18,966 nucleotides of DNA from an uncultured Lachnospiraceae bacterium (GCA_902773195.1 CACYDL010000131.1:1-18966); one strand, 5' to 3'. Numbered from the stretch's first letter, positions 1 through 7,467 are shown. Notes: generated by a model from the letters alone, not told the origin. Numbers and translations are program-made.

Positions 1-65
1 AACCTCTAACCTGCGCTTTTTGTTTTTTTATTGGGTTTTAAGAGGCTGTTAGAAAGGTGAAACCT
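1..65 (+). other. T-rich intergenic start of window
   Basis: No gene is visible here. Bases 17-30 are almost all T after a GC-containing stretch (CTGCGC). This would fit the U-tract of an intrinsic terminator whose 5' stem arm lies outside the window, but the stem cannot be confirmed. The last ten bases carry the ribosome binding site AGGTGA (55-60) of the next gene. I see no convincing promoter. Confidence 0.25.
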
Positions 66-578
66 ATGCCAATCCGTATTTTATTTGTCTGCCACGGCAA
101 TATCTGCAGAAGTCCCATGGCCTGCTACATGATGCGCAGCCGCGTGGAAGAACTCGGCATCGCGGACGAGTTTGAGATCGAATCCGCGGCGACCAGCACG
201 GAAGAGATCGGCAATCCGGTCTATCCGCCCGCGGCGAGGATGCTGGCGAGCCGAGGCATCCGCTGCGCCGGGCATCACGCGAGGCAGATCACCGCCCGGG
301 ACTATGACAGGTTCGATCTGATCATCGCGATGGACGAATGGAACCTCAGGAATCTTCGAAGGATTCTGGGCGGGGATCCGGAGGGCAAGGTCCATCTGAT
401 GATGGAATATACGGACCGTCCGGGGGAGGTGGCGGATCCGTGGTATACCGGCGACTTTGAGGCGACCTGGCGGGATCTGGACGAGGGCATCGACGGCCTT
501 CTGGGATCACTGGGCCGGGTTGACGCGAAGACGCCGTGGACGTACGGGAAGAAGCATCGGAACAACAAAAAGCGCTGA
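66..578 (+). CDS. Low-molecular-weight protein tyrosine phosphatase
   Basis: Cytoplasmic cysteine-based phosphatase of the LMW-PTP/arsenate-reductase fold, 170 residues, about the usual family length. The P-loop CX5RS is at residues 9-16 (C9 nucleophile, R15 phosphate binding), right after an N-terminal beta strand. The DPW motif with the general acid is at D124-W126. Residue 13 of the loop is Ile; in the related arginine phosphatase YwlE that place is Thr, so a phosphotyrosine (or small-molecule) phosphatase is more likely here. The C-terminus is short, basic and lysine/asparagine rich. An in-frame GTG at 57 is possible, but AGGTGA at 55-60 sits correctly for the ATG at 66. The gene stands alone, with a promoter-bearing gap downstream. 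The substrate cannot be read from the sequence. Confidence 0.93.
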   Translation: MPIRILFVCHGNICRSPMACYMMRSRVEELGIADEFEIESAATSTEEIGNPVYPPAARMLASRGIRCAGHHARQITARDYDRFDLIIAMDEWNLRNLRRILGGDPEGKVHLMMEYTDRPGEVADPWYTGDFEATWRDLDEGIDGLLGSLGRVDAKTPWTYGKKHRNNKKR

Positions 579-621
579 AGGACGCGCCGAAAAATCTGGC
601 GGATACAGGACGGGCCGGAGG

Positions 622-644
622 ATTATGTAAATATTTTACGTAAT
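622..644. promoter_or_regulatory. Inverted repeat, candidate operator
   Basis: Two 10-base arms, ATTATGTAAA (622-631) and TTTACGTAAT (635-644), are reverse complements at nine of ten positions, separated by the 3-base spacer TAT. The right arm covers the whole -35 element (635-640) of the promoter for the L,D-transpeptidase gene. A dimeric repressor bound here would block RNA polymerase. The AT-rich dyad stands out against GC-rich surroundings. The regulator is unknown, and none is encoded beside it. Confidence 0.5.
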
Positions 645-663
645 CCTGATTCTGTGATATAAT
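635..663 (+). promoter_or_regulatory. Sigma-A type extended -10 promoter of the L,D-transpeptidase gene
   Basis: The -35 is TTTACG (635-640), the spacer is 17 bases, and the -10 is a perfect TATAAT (658-663) preceded by TGA, giving the extended -10 TGATATAAT. Transcription would start near 670. That leaves a leader of about 135 bases before the TTG start codon at 805. Confidence 0.75.
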
Positions 664-669
664 GCTAAG

Positions 670-804
670 ACACACCGCGGAAGCCGGACTGCCGGCTGCC
701 GCGGAGAACAGCTGAAGATACACATCCGGTTCCGGCATCCGGGAGTATGCCTGCCTGATCGGCGGCCGGTGTGACGCAGACGGAGATGGAAGGGGAGTGC
801 CATC
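670..804 (+). promoter_or_regulatory. Structured 5' leader of the L,D-transpeptidase mRNA
   Basis: Just after the predicted transcription start is a strong stem-loop, 675-704. CCGCGG (675-680) pairs with CCGCGG (699-704) and AGCCGG (682-687) pairs with CCGGCT (692-697). There is one A/G mismatch between the two stem parts, and the loop is ACTG. A second stem can form from CACA plus CCGG (721-729, one bulged T) with CCGGTGTG (766-773). The ribosome binding site AGGGGAG (791-797) follows. No T-tract follows the first hairpin, so it is more likely a 5' stabilising or regulatory structure than a terminator. I do not recognise a known riboswitch. Confidence 0.4.
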
Positions 805-2232
805 TTGAGAAAGAAAAAGAAGGGGCCGGTGATACTGCTGGTCACAGCGCTCGTGCTGGCGGGACTTATCACGTCCTACTGCGTGTACGCGGAGCGCTAC
901 AGGGACACGTTTATTGAAGGAACCTATATCAACGGGATTGACGCCGGAGGAATGCGAGCCGAGGACGTGGAGGCCGTGATAAAGAACCGCGTCGAGGATT
1001 ACAGCCTGACCCTTACGTTCAAGGGGGGCAGGTCGGAGACCCTTGAGGCGGAGGACATCGGCTTTGTCTACAATTCGGACAGAGGCATCTCGAAGCTCAT
1101 GACAACGCAGAACCCTTATGAGTGGATCATGGGCCGTTTCGGCGTGTCATCGTCCTACACGGTGGGAGAGGCCTATTCCTACGATCCGGAGAAGCTGGAC
1201 GGCGCGGTGTCGTCGCTGCCGGAATTTTCCGGGGAGGAAGTCATTGCTCCGCAGGACGCGTTCATGAAGATGAGCGACGAGAAGAAGCTCGTCATCGTTC
1301 CTGAGGTCGACGGCAACACCATCCGCAAGGAGGTCGTCATGCCGGTTCTGAAGGAGGCGGTGGAGACGGGGCAGACTTCCGTGGACATCTCTCAGATCGA
1401 GGGCGCCTATCTCACCGCGCAGGTCCGGTCGGACGACCCGGATCTCAACCTACAGGTAAATGACCTCAACACGTATCTCGACGTGGCCGTCACCTACAAT
1501 ATGTACGACGGAACCCAGGTGAGCCTCGACAGAAATACCACCTGGGAGTGGCTCTCCGTGCGGGATGACGATCCCAATTACTACTATTTCAATACGGACG
1601 TCGTTCAGCAGAAGTGCGCCGACTTTGTGAAGGGTATCGCCGCATCCTACGACAAGACCTACGACTCGGTGACGTTCCATTCCACGAACAGGGGCGACAT
1701 CGAGATCCCGACCGAGAGCCGGGGTTACCTGGTCGATCAGGGGGCAGAGGCGGAGGAACTCTACAACATCCTGCTCTCCAGGACCTCCGCCACAAGGGAG
1801 CCGTATTACTCCCTCAGCCGGCAGCCCTACGGCAGCTTCAGCACCTACGTCGAGGTGGACATCTACAACCAGCACGTCTACTACTACAGCGGAGGGGCTC
1901 TGGTCTTTGATTCCTCCTGTGTGACGGGGCTTCAGTCCGATCCCTCGAGGAGGACGCCGACCGGCGTCTTCTCGATCATCGAGAAGGATACGTCCAGGAC
2001 CCTCAGGGGCGAGATCAATCCTGCCACGGGACAGCCCTCCTATGAGTCCTTCGTCAATTACTGGATGCGGTTCTACGAGGGCTGCGGCCTGCACGACGCC
2101 TCGTGGAGAAGCAGCTTCGGAGGCGACATCTATCTCTACTCCGGATCCCACGGCTGCGTCAACATGCCCTACAGCGCCGCGCAGACGCTCTACGAACTGG
2201 TGGAGTACGACACGCCGGTCATCGTGATCTGA
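805..2232 (+). CDS. Membrane-anchored L,D-transpeptidase (YkuD domain)
   Basis: Cell-wall enzyme that makes 3-3 peptidoglycan cross-links or attaches proteins to the wall; 475 residues. A basic start (residues 2-6) is followed by one membrane segment (about 8-28), so the rest is extracellular. Residues about 35-340 look like the peptidoglycan-binding type 4 region that often precedes YkuD in clostridia. The YkuD domain spans about 347-475, with H430 and the catalytic SHGCVN motif (S448, H449, C451, N453). The start is TTG, supported by AGGGGAG at 791-797 with a 7-base spacing; no in-frame ATG sits better. The gene is single, with its own promoter, a long structured leader and a dyad over its -35, so it is likely regulated. 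L,D-transpeptidases can give tolerance to beta-lactams in some bacteria, but nothing here shows that. Confidence 0.92.
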   Translation: MRKKKKGPVILLVTALVLAGLITSYCVYAERYRDTFIEGTYINGIDAGGMRAEDVEAVIKNRVEDYSLTLTFKGGRSETLEAEDIGFVYNSDRGISKLMTTQNPYEWIMGRFGVSSSYTVGEAYSYDPEKLDGAVSSLPEFSGEEVIAPQDAFMKMSDEKKLVIVPEVDGNTIRKEVVMPVLKEAVETGQTSVDISQIEGAYLTAQVRSDDPDLNLQVNDLNTYLDVAVTYNMYDGTQVSLDRNTTWEWLSVRDDDPNYYYFNTDVVQQKCADFVKGIAASYDKTYDSVTFHSTNRGDIEIPTESRGYLVDQGAEAEELYNILLSRTSATREPYYSLSRQPYGSFSTYVEVDIYNQHVYYYSGGALVFDSSCVTGLQSDPSRRTPTGVFSIIEKDTSRTLRGEINPATGQPSYESFVNYWMRFYEGCGLHDASWRSSFGGDIYLYSGSHGCVNMPYSAAQTLYELVEYDTPVIVI

Positions 2233-2243
2233 AATAAGAGAAA

Positions 2244-2270
2244 AGCCGGGGCAAAGGAACTGCCCCGGCT
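2244..2270. terminator. Bidirectional intrinsic terminator between convergent genes
   Basis: A perfect 10-bp stem, AGCCGGGGCA (2244-2253) with TGCCCCGGCT (2261-2270), has a 7-base loop. On the plus strand it is followed by ATTTTAC. On the minus strand it is followed by TTTTCTCTTATTT, a better U-tract. It ends the L,D-transpeptidase transcript and backs up termination of the HAD gene coming from the right. Confidence 0.85.
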
Positions 2271-2299
2271 ATTTTACGGAAGAAACGGCTTCTTCGCGG

Positions 2300-2328
2300 A
2301 AAAACGCCTGTATGCAGAAAACAGGGCG
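2300..2328 (-). terminator. Likely intrinsic terminator of the HAD phosphatase gene
   Basis: On the minus strand, directly after the HAD stop codon, CGCCCTG pairs with CAGGCG (one bulged C) across an 11-base loop and is followed by five T residues (complement of 2300-2304). The stem is short, so it may act together with the stronger hairpin at 2244-2270. Confidence 0.5.
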
Positions 2329-2330
2329 GC

Positions 2331-2969
2331 TTACGGAACCGCCAACTCTTTGACCAGGGGGATCAGATCCCGGATGGAATGTATGACGTAATCCGGATCG
2401 TCCGCCTCGCCGAAGCCGTAGGCCGCGTAGACAAAGGGCACTCCCGCCTTGCGCGCGGCGTCGGCGTCGCCGCGGGTATCCCCCACGTAGACCGGATCGG
2501 GCAGCTGCCATCTGTCCCGGGCGATCCGGATGTTTTCATTTTTGGGGAGACCGGTGTCCCCCGCCTGGAGGTAGCCCTCCACGCAGGATTCGAGTCCGTG
2601 GATCCTGATCAGGGTCTCGATATAGCCCTTCTGGCTGTTGCTGACAATGACCTGGGGAATACCGAGGGCGTGGATTGCCTTCAGCGTCTCCGAAACGCCG
2701 TCAAAGAGCGGCTGACGCTTCTCCAGAAGGAAGCGGTTCTCGTTCTCGCAGCACTCCCCGACGAGCTCATAGCGAGCGGCAGGGGAAAGCTCAGGAAAGA
2801 GAGAATCCGCGATTTCCGTGAGAAGCTTGCCGAATTCGCTGCCGAGGCGCTCCGCTGTGAGGAAGCCGCAGGGAATGTCGTGCGCCCGGAGTACCTGGCG
2901 CCAGCTCTCGGCTACATATTCGGAGGAATCCCAGAGTGTTCCGTCTACATCGTAGATGATCGATTTCAT
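2331..2969 (-). CDS. HAD-superfamily phosphatase (phosphoglycolate-phosphatase-like)
   Basis: Cytoplasmic haloacid-dehalogenase phosphatase, 212 residues, a normal size. Motif I is DVDGT (D7 nucleophile, D9 acid/base), motif II is VIVSNS (S110), motif III is K143, and motif IV is VGDTRGD (D164, D168). A helical cap (about residues 15-85) sits between motifs I and II, as in the phosphoglycolate phosphatase/pyrophosphatase PpaX group. The substrate is unknown. An upstream in-frame start exists, but the ATG at 2969 directly precedes the hydrophobic strand of motif I and has GAGG eight bases upstream. The gene is transcribed away from mutY and converges on the L,D-transpeptidase gene, with terminators between. 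Confidence 0.88.
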   Translation of the reverse strand: MKSIIYDVDGTLWDSSEYVAESWRQVLRAHDIPCGFLTAERLGSEFGKLLTEIADSLFPELSPAARYELVGECCENENRFLLEKRQPLFDGVSETLKAIHALGIPQVIVSNSQKGYIETLIRIHGLESCVEGYLQAGDTGLPKNENIRIARDRWQLPDPVYVGDTRGDADAARKAGVPFVYAAYGFGEADDPDYVIHSIRDLIPLVKELAVP

Positions 2970-3061
2970 ATCGTCTGCCTCGCTGCGGGGCTGCCCGGTG
3001 TTCCGGACGGCTCCTGTCGTGAATGATACCGCCGCGGGAAAGCCCCGGAAACGGCACATGG

Positions 3062-3091
3062 AGTATAACAGATGAATGACAGCTTTGTAAA
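3062..3091 (-). promoter_or_regulatory. Possible promoter of the HAD phosphatase gene
   Basis: On the minus strand, TTTACA (complement of 3086-3091), an 18-base spacer and TATACT (complement of 3062-3067), the latter preceded by TGT, resemble an extended -10 sigma-A promoter. It overlaps the start of mutY and would give a leader of roughly 85 bases. I see no comparable promoter for mutY on the plus strand. Confidence 0.4.
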
Positions 3092-4226
3092 GCCGCTCGT
3101 CGGGTGGTATCTTTTGAACCGGCGCGTCCTTCCCTGGAGGCAGTCCCCGGATCCGTACAGGGTGTGGGTTTCCGAGATCATGCTCCAGCAGACGCGGATA
3201 GAGGCCGTGATTTCATATTATAAAAGGTTCATGGAGGCGCTTCCGGACATAGAGGCTCTTGCGGAGTGCGAAGAGGATAAACTGCTCAAGCTCTGGGAGG
3301 GGCTGGGCTACTACAACCGGGCCCGCAACCTGAAGCGGGCGGCGGAGATCATCACACGGGATTACGGAGGCCGCTTTCCCGAAGACCCCGAAGCAGTGAA
3401 GTCGCTGCCCGGGATCGGAAGCTATACGGCGGGCGCCGTCTGCTCCATCGCCTTCGGCCTGCCGCTTCCCGCGGTGGACGGCAACGTGATGAGGGTGTGG
3501 GCGAGGCTCACGGGCTACGGGGACAACGTGCTGGATCCCGGAGTGAGGCGCCGGGCAGAGGAGGACGTGACGGAGATCCTGGTAAAGCGCTGCGGCGCTG
3601 AAGGAGACGTTCACCCCGGCGATTTCAACCAGGCACTGATGGAATTGGGCGAAACGGTCTGCCTGCCCGCCGGCGCGCCCGGATGCGGGACGTGCCCGGT
3701 CAGGGAAATGTGCGCCGCCTGTTCGTCGGGCCTGACGGACCGGATCCCGAGGCGCGAAAAGAAGCAGAAGAGGCGCGCGCAGAAGAAGACGGTGCTGATC
3801 GTCCTCGACGGGGCGGGCGTCGCGGTGAGAAAGAGGGAAGAGGGCGGCCTTCTCGCGGGACTCTATGAGTTCCCGAATGTCGAAGGGCATATTTCCGGGA
3901 AGGAAGCGGTTGCATTTGCCGCCCGTGAGGGATATGATACTCTATATGTGCAATCGCTCAAAGCGGCGAAGCACGCGTTTTCTCACATAGAGTGGGATAT
4001 GATCGCTTATGAACTGCGGGTAAAGCCTCAGGCCGGCGCCGGAAACGACTGGATCTTCGCGGCAGCGGAGACCCTGAGGCGGGAGTTGCCCGTGGCGTCT
4101 GCTTTTTCCGCCTACACGGCGCATGTTTTACCTATCCTGGAAAAAAGAGGGGAAAAGATAGATGAAAATACTGACGATTGCGATTCCATGCTACAACTCG
4201 TCGGAGTACATGAAGAAGGCAATTGA
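3072..4226 (+). CDS. mutY: A/G-specific adenine DNA glycosylase MutY
   Basis: Base-excision repair enzyme that removes adenine mispaired with 8-oxoguanine. 384 residues. The catalytic Glu lies in SEIMLQQT (E35). The helix-hairpin-helix LPGIGSYTAGA is at 112-122 and the catalytic Asp is in VDGNV (D136). The 4Fe-4S ligands are C197, C205, C208 and C214, spaced X7-X2-X5, one residue more than the X6 of E. coli in the first gap. The C-terminal NUDIX-like domain (about 238-355) holds HAFSHIEW (301-308), with the FSH loop that reads 8-oxoguanine. GGAG at 3060-3063 supports the ATG at 3072. The last about 21 residues are encoded by DNA shared with the next gene in another frame and lie past the usual domain end. 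Confidence 0.95.
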   Translation: MNDSFVKPLVGWYLLNRRVLPWRQSPDPYRVWVSEIMLQQTRIEAVISYYKRFMEALPDIEALAECEEDKLLKLWEGLGYYNRARNLKRAAEIITRDYGGRFPEDPEAVKSLPGIGSYTAGAVCSIAFGLPLPAVDGNVMRVWARLTGYGDNVLDPGVRRRAEEDVTEILVKRCGAEGDVHPGDFNQALMELGETVCLPAGAPGCGTCPVREMCAACSSGLTDRIPRREKKQKRRAQKKTVLIVLDGAGVAVRKREEGGLLAGLYEFPNVEGHISGKEAVAFAAREGYDTLYVQSLKAAKHAFSHIEWDMIAYELRVKPQAGAGNDWIFAAAETLRRELPVASAFSAYTAHVLPILEKRGEKIDENTDDCDSMLQLVGVHEEGN

Positions 4227-5181
4227 CCACGCGGTGGTCGGGGGAGAGGACGTGGAGGTCCTCGTCATTGACGACGGCTCGAAGGATTCGACCTACGAGG
4301 TCGCTCTTGAGTACGAGAAGAGGTTCCCGGGAATCGTCAGGGCGATCCATCAGGAGAACAAGGGACACGGCGGAGCCGTCAACACCGGTATCAGAGAGGC
4401 GCAGGGAATCTATTTCAAGGTCTGTGACAGCGACGACTGGCTCGATTACGACGCCTATATGAAGGCCCTGGAGATCCTGAGGACCGTCATAGGGGGACCG
4501 GTCACCCTGGACGCCATGATCTGCAACTACGTCTACGACAAGGTCGGCGCGAAGAAGAAGCGAATCATGCGGTACGAGGGCTCGTTCCCCGAGAACCGCA
4601 TCTTCCGCTGGGAGGAGATCAAAAAGCCGCTGAATTCGCACAGGTATGTGCTGATGCACAGCCTGATCTACCGGACGGCGCTCCTCCGCGAATGCGGGCT
4701 GGAGCTCCCGGAGCATACCTTCTACGTGGACAACCTCGTCGCGTTTACGCCGATGATGTACGTCAAGACGCTCTATTATCTCGACGAGCCGCTCTACCGG
4801 TATTACATCGGCCGCGAGGATCAGTCCGTCAACGAGGCGGTCATGAAGAGCCGCATCGACCAGCAGATCCTGGTCACGAAGATGATGATCGACAGCTACC
4901 GGGCGGATCTTGTAAAAAACATCAATCAGTCGGATTTCCTGACCCATTACCTGGGAATCATCATGACGGTGACCTCGGTTCTTCTGATCCGGATCAACAC
5001 ACCCGAGGCGCTGGAGAAGAAGAAGGACATCTGGGAATACCTGAAGAAAAAGGATCTGATCATGTATCTCCGCATCCGGCACAGCATGCTCGGAAGGGCG
5101 GTCAATCTTCCCGGAAAGGCGGGAAGGGAGGTGGCCGTCGGCGGCTACAGGCTGTCCCAGAAATTCTACGGCTTCAACTGA
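4162..5181 (+). CDS. Family 2 glycosyltransferase
   Basis: GT-A fold sugar transferase, 339 residues, cytoplasmic or membrane-associated. The N-terminal strand ILTIAIPCYN (3-12) is followed by the nucleotide-binding VIDDGS (35-40), the segment HQENKGHGGAVNTG (63-76), and the metal-binding DSDDW (89-93) in place of DxD. There are no clear membrane helices. Family members build cell-surface glycans, teichoic-acid or glycolipid sugars; the acceptor cannot be told here. The start is chosen because AGAGGGG (4146-4152) lies nine bases upstream and the conserved first strand begins at residue 3. It overlaps the 3' end of mutY by 65 bases and the convergent lipid kinase gene by 8 bases. Confidence 0.9.
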   Translation: MKILTIAIPCYNSSEYMKKAIDHAVVGGEDVEVLVIDDGSKDSTYEVALEYEKRFPGIVRAIHQENKGHGGAVNTGIREAQGIYFKVCDSDDWLDYDAYMKALEILRTVIGGPVTLDAMICNYVYDKVGAKKKRIMRYEGSFPENRIFRWEEIKKPLNSHRYVLMHSLIYRTALLRECGLELPEHTFYVDNLVAFTPMMYVKTLYYLDEPLYRYYIGREDQSVNEAVMKSRIDQQILVTKMMIDSYRADLVKNINQSDFLTHYLGIIMTVTSVLLIRINTPEALEKKKDIWEYLKKKDLIMYLRIRHSMLGRAVNLPGKAGREVAVGGYRLSQKFYGFN

Positions 5182-6091
5182 CAATCACCTGCAGCTTCTC
5201 CGGGAGAAGGCTGACGGACAGGCTGTCTCCCAGCCCTCCGGACTCACCGTCCAGATGGATCGGCCGTTCTCCGGAGGTCCGGATCTCGAGGCTTCTGCAT
5301 CTCAGGAAATGGACGCCGGGCACTTTCGTGTGTCCCCCGACGCGGGTGAGTGGCAGAGCCGCCACCAGCACCGCCCGCGGGATTCTGTTGACCAGAATGA
5401 CGTCGAGAATGCCGTCCGTGGCAGAGGCGCCCGGAACCATCTTGCAGCCGCCTCCTTCGTAGGGCTGGTTCATGACGGCGGTGAAATACACGTCGGGAAA
5501 TGTGAAGCGGCGGTCCCCGTCCGTCTCTATGCTGACGGTGCAGGTCTTATAAAGGGCGATCTGCTTCGCGGCGATGACGGAGTAGGTCAGCGACCCGGCC
5601 CCGAAGCCGTTGAGCTTCTGCTTGATGGGGGAGGCGAGCGCCTCATGGCACACGGACGCGTCGAAGCCGATGCCGGCGCTTACCCCGAAACGCTCCGTCC
5701 CGCCTTTCGTGCGGACGCAGCCTATATCCATGCGTACAACGCGGTTTCTTTCGATGATCGAAAGGACCGCGTCTTCTGTTCTGACGGGGATGTTCATGCC
5801 GCGGGCGAAGTCGTTTCCCGACCCGCGCGGAATGACGCCGAAGGTGACGGTGGAGAGATTCCGGAGGCCGTTGAGCACCTCGTGGATCGTGCCGTCGCCC
5901 CCGACGACCACCACCACGGCCTCCGGGTCGCCGGAGGTGATCTCTTCGGCCAGCTCCGTGGCGTGGCCGGGGTGCCCGGTGGTGAATTCCCGGAAGGGAA
6001 TGCCGCGGCGGCGCAGGATGCCGAGGGCGGTGCCCCACACCTTGTCCGTGCCGGAGGAATGGGAAGAAGGATTCTGAATCAGATAATACAT
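5174..6091 (-). CDS. Diacylglycerol/lipid kinase (YegS/DagK family)
   Basis: ATP-dependent kinase that phosphorylates diacylglycerol or a related lipid at the inner face of the membrane, feeding phosphatidate back to phospholipid synthesis. 305 residues, the usual family length. The DGK catalytic motif GGDGTIHEVLNG is at 64-75 and PRGSGNDFARG at 89-99, with the IGFDA segment near 141-145. The ATG at 6091 has AGGAGG five bases upstream. It lies 68 bases after the CBS-domain gene on the same strand, with a hairpin between, and is probably co-transcribed with it. Its stop codon lies inside the 3' end of the opposing glycosyltransferase gene (8-base overlap). It could be a bacterial sphingosine/undecaprenol-type kinase; diacylglycerol is the most likely substrate. 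Confidence 0.9.
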   Translation of the reverse strand: MYYLIQNPSSHSSGTDKVWGTALGILRRRGIPFREFTTGHPGHATELAEEITSGDPEAVVVVVGGDGTIHEVLNGLRNLSTVTFGVIPRGSGNDFARGMNIPVRTEDAVLSIIERNRVVRMDIGCVRTKGGTERFGVSAGIGFDASVCHEALASPIKQKLNGFGAGSLTYSVIAAKQIALYKTCTVSIETDGDRRFTFPDVYFTAVMNQPYEGGGCKMVPGASATDGILDVILVNRIPRAVLVAALPLTRVGGHTKVPGVHFLRCRSLEIRTSGERPIHLDGESGGLGDSLSVSLLPEKLQVIVS

Positions 6092-6125
6092 GGCGTCCTC
6101 CTCAGGCGGCGATCTGCCGCAAATG

Positions 6126-6150
6126 GGCCGGCGCGGCGTTTCCGCCGGCC
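6126..6150 (-). other. Intergenic stem-loop between the CBS-protein and lipid-kinase genes
   Basis: GGCCGGCG (6126-6133) and CGCCGGCC (6143-6150) form a perfect 8-bp GC stem with a 9-base loop. On the transcribed minus strand no T-tract follows, so it is not a standard intrinsic terminator. It may lower expression of, or protect the mRNA for, the downstream lipid kinase. Confidence 0.35.
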
Positions 6151-6159
6151 GGAAGAATC

Positions 6160-7440
6160 TCAGGCCTTTCCGTCTTCCGCTCCGTCTTCCCCGGAGGGAA
6201 GGTAGAGATGGACCCGCATGACGCGGTTTTTCCTGACGGCCTCCACCACGATCCGGGCGCCGTCGGGAAGGTCCACGTATTCGCCGACCTTCGGGAGCTT
6301 GTCGTCCGAATGCTCGATGACGTAGCCGCCGACGGTGTCGTACTCCTCGGAATGCAGGCGCAGGCCGGTCGTCTTGTTGATGTCGTCGATGTCGGCCGTC
6401 CCGAGACAGGTGTATTCCCTGCCCGGCGCCAGCTCCGTGATCTCCTCGGCGTCCCGCCCCATGTACTCGTCGTGGATGTCGCCGACGATTTCCTCCAGGA
6501 CGTCCTCCAGGGTGAGCATGCCGGAGGCGCTGCCGAATTCGTCCAGGACGATGACGATGGAGACGCTGTGCTCCTGCATCTCGTCCAGGAGATCGGAAAT
6601 ATTCTTCATCTCATAGGTGAAATAGGGCTCGTGCATCACCTTCCCGAGATCGAAGGCGTCCCGTCCCGTGACCAGAAGATCCTTTACGTTGAGAATGCCG
6701 ATGACGTGGTCCGGGTCCTCCTCGTAGACGGGCATGCGGGTGAAGCGGTGCGTGCGGAAGACTTCCACGACGTCGTCGTAACCGGAGGTGACGGGCACGG
6801 AAGTCATGTCGATGCGGGGAATCATGATCTCCCGCGCGGTCGTGTCCTGCAGGTCCACGACGTTGTTGATCATTTTCTTTTCATCGGTTTCAATCACCCC
6901 GTCCTCCTCGGATACCTCGACGAGGGCCCGGAGCTCATGCTCGGTCATGGCGATCTTCGTGTCCGGGTCGATGCCCTGGAGACGGATAAGAAAACGGGAA
7001 ATCTTCTCCGCGGCGTAGATGAACGGAGTAAAGAGAACCATCAGGAACCGGATGACGCCGGCGCTCCTCAGGGCGATCTTCTCGGGGTTGACCGAGGCCG
7101 TGGTCTTCGGGGTGATCTCTCCGAAGATGATGATGGCGGCGGTGAGAATCCCGGTCGCGACCCCGACGGCCTTGTTTCCGAACAGGCGGATCGACACGGC
7201 GGTCGTGAAGGCGGTGAGGGAGATATTGACGAGGTTGTTCCCGATCAGGATCGTGCTGAGCATCTTCGCCTTGTTCTCCGTGACGGCAAGGGCGTCGCGG
7301 GCGTTCCTGCTTCCTTCCTCGGCCAGAGCCCTCAGGCGGATGCGGCTGACGGCGGTCAGGGCGGTTTCCGCGGAGGAGAAGAAGCCGGACAGGATGACGA
7401 GGAGAACGATGACGACCAGATCTGCAATTAGGGAAGGCAT
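6160..7440 (-). CDS. CNNM/HlyC-CorC family membrane protein with paired CBS domains
   Basis: Integral membrane protein of 426 residues. The DUF21/CNNM transmembrane region is at about 1-160 (helices near 4-22, 62-86, 92-112, 125-145), with conserved GNNLVN (67-72) and FGEITPK (106-112). Two CBS domains follow (about 205-322; the second contains VLDEFG at 298-303), then a CorC_HlyC domain (about 335-413) and an acidic tail. The family is linked to magnesium/cobalt transport or efflux; the older name hemolysin is not evidence of toxin activity. The ATG at 7440 has AAGGAG upstream, at a rather long spacing of about 12 bases. A good promoter lies at 7468-7496 on the minus strand, so this gene leads a two-gene unit with the lipid kinase. 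Confidence 0.92.
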   Translation of the reverse strand: MPSLIADLVVIVLLVILSGFFSSAETALTAVSRIRLRALAEEGSRNARDALAVTENKAKMLSTILIGNNLVNISLTAFTTAVSIRLFGNKAVGVATGILTAAIIIFGEITPKTTASVNPEKIALRSAGVIRFLMVLFTPFIYAAEKISRFLIRLQGIDPDTKIAMTEHELRALVEVSEEDGVIETDEKKMINNVVDLQDTTAREIMIPRIDMTSVPVTSGYDDVVEVFRTHRFTRMPVYEEDPDHVIGILNVKDLLVTGRDAFDLGKVMHEPYFTYEMKNISDLLDEMQEHSVSIVIVLDEFGSASGMLTLEDVLEEIVGDIHDEYMGRDAEEITELAPGREYTCLGTADIDDINKTTGLRLHSEEYDTVGGYVIEHSDDKLPKVGEYVDLPDGARIVVEAVRKNRVMRVHLYLPSGEDGAEDGKA

Positions 7441-7467
7441 GGAAATTATCAGCTCCTTTCAGGAAAA

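Noticed and set aside
664..804. Known riboswitch or T-box in the L,D-transpeptidase leader
   Set aside because: Stems are present, but I could not match any known aptamer core or a T-box anti-terminator sequence.
4132..5184. 350-codon open frame on the minus strand opposite the glycosyltransferase
   Set aside because: The plus frame has intact GT2 motifs and a ribosome binding site; the minus frame has neither motifs nor a binding site.
5255..6205. 316-codon plus-strand frame opposite the lipid kinase
   Set aside because: The minus frame holds the full DGK catalytic motifs and a good AGGAGG site, so the plus frame is a shadow.
6208..7431. 407-codon plus-strand frame opposite the CBS-domain protein
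   Set aside because: Its composition is Asp/Val/Gly/His-rich with no membrane segments or motifs; the minus frame has clear DUF21 and CBS domains and a promoter.
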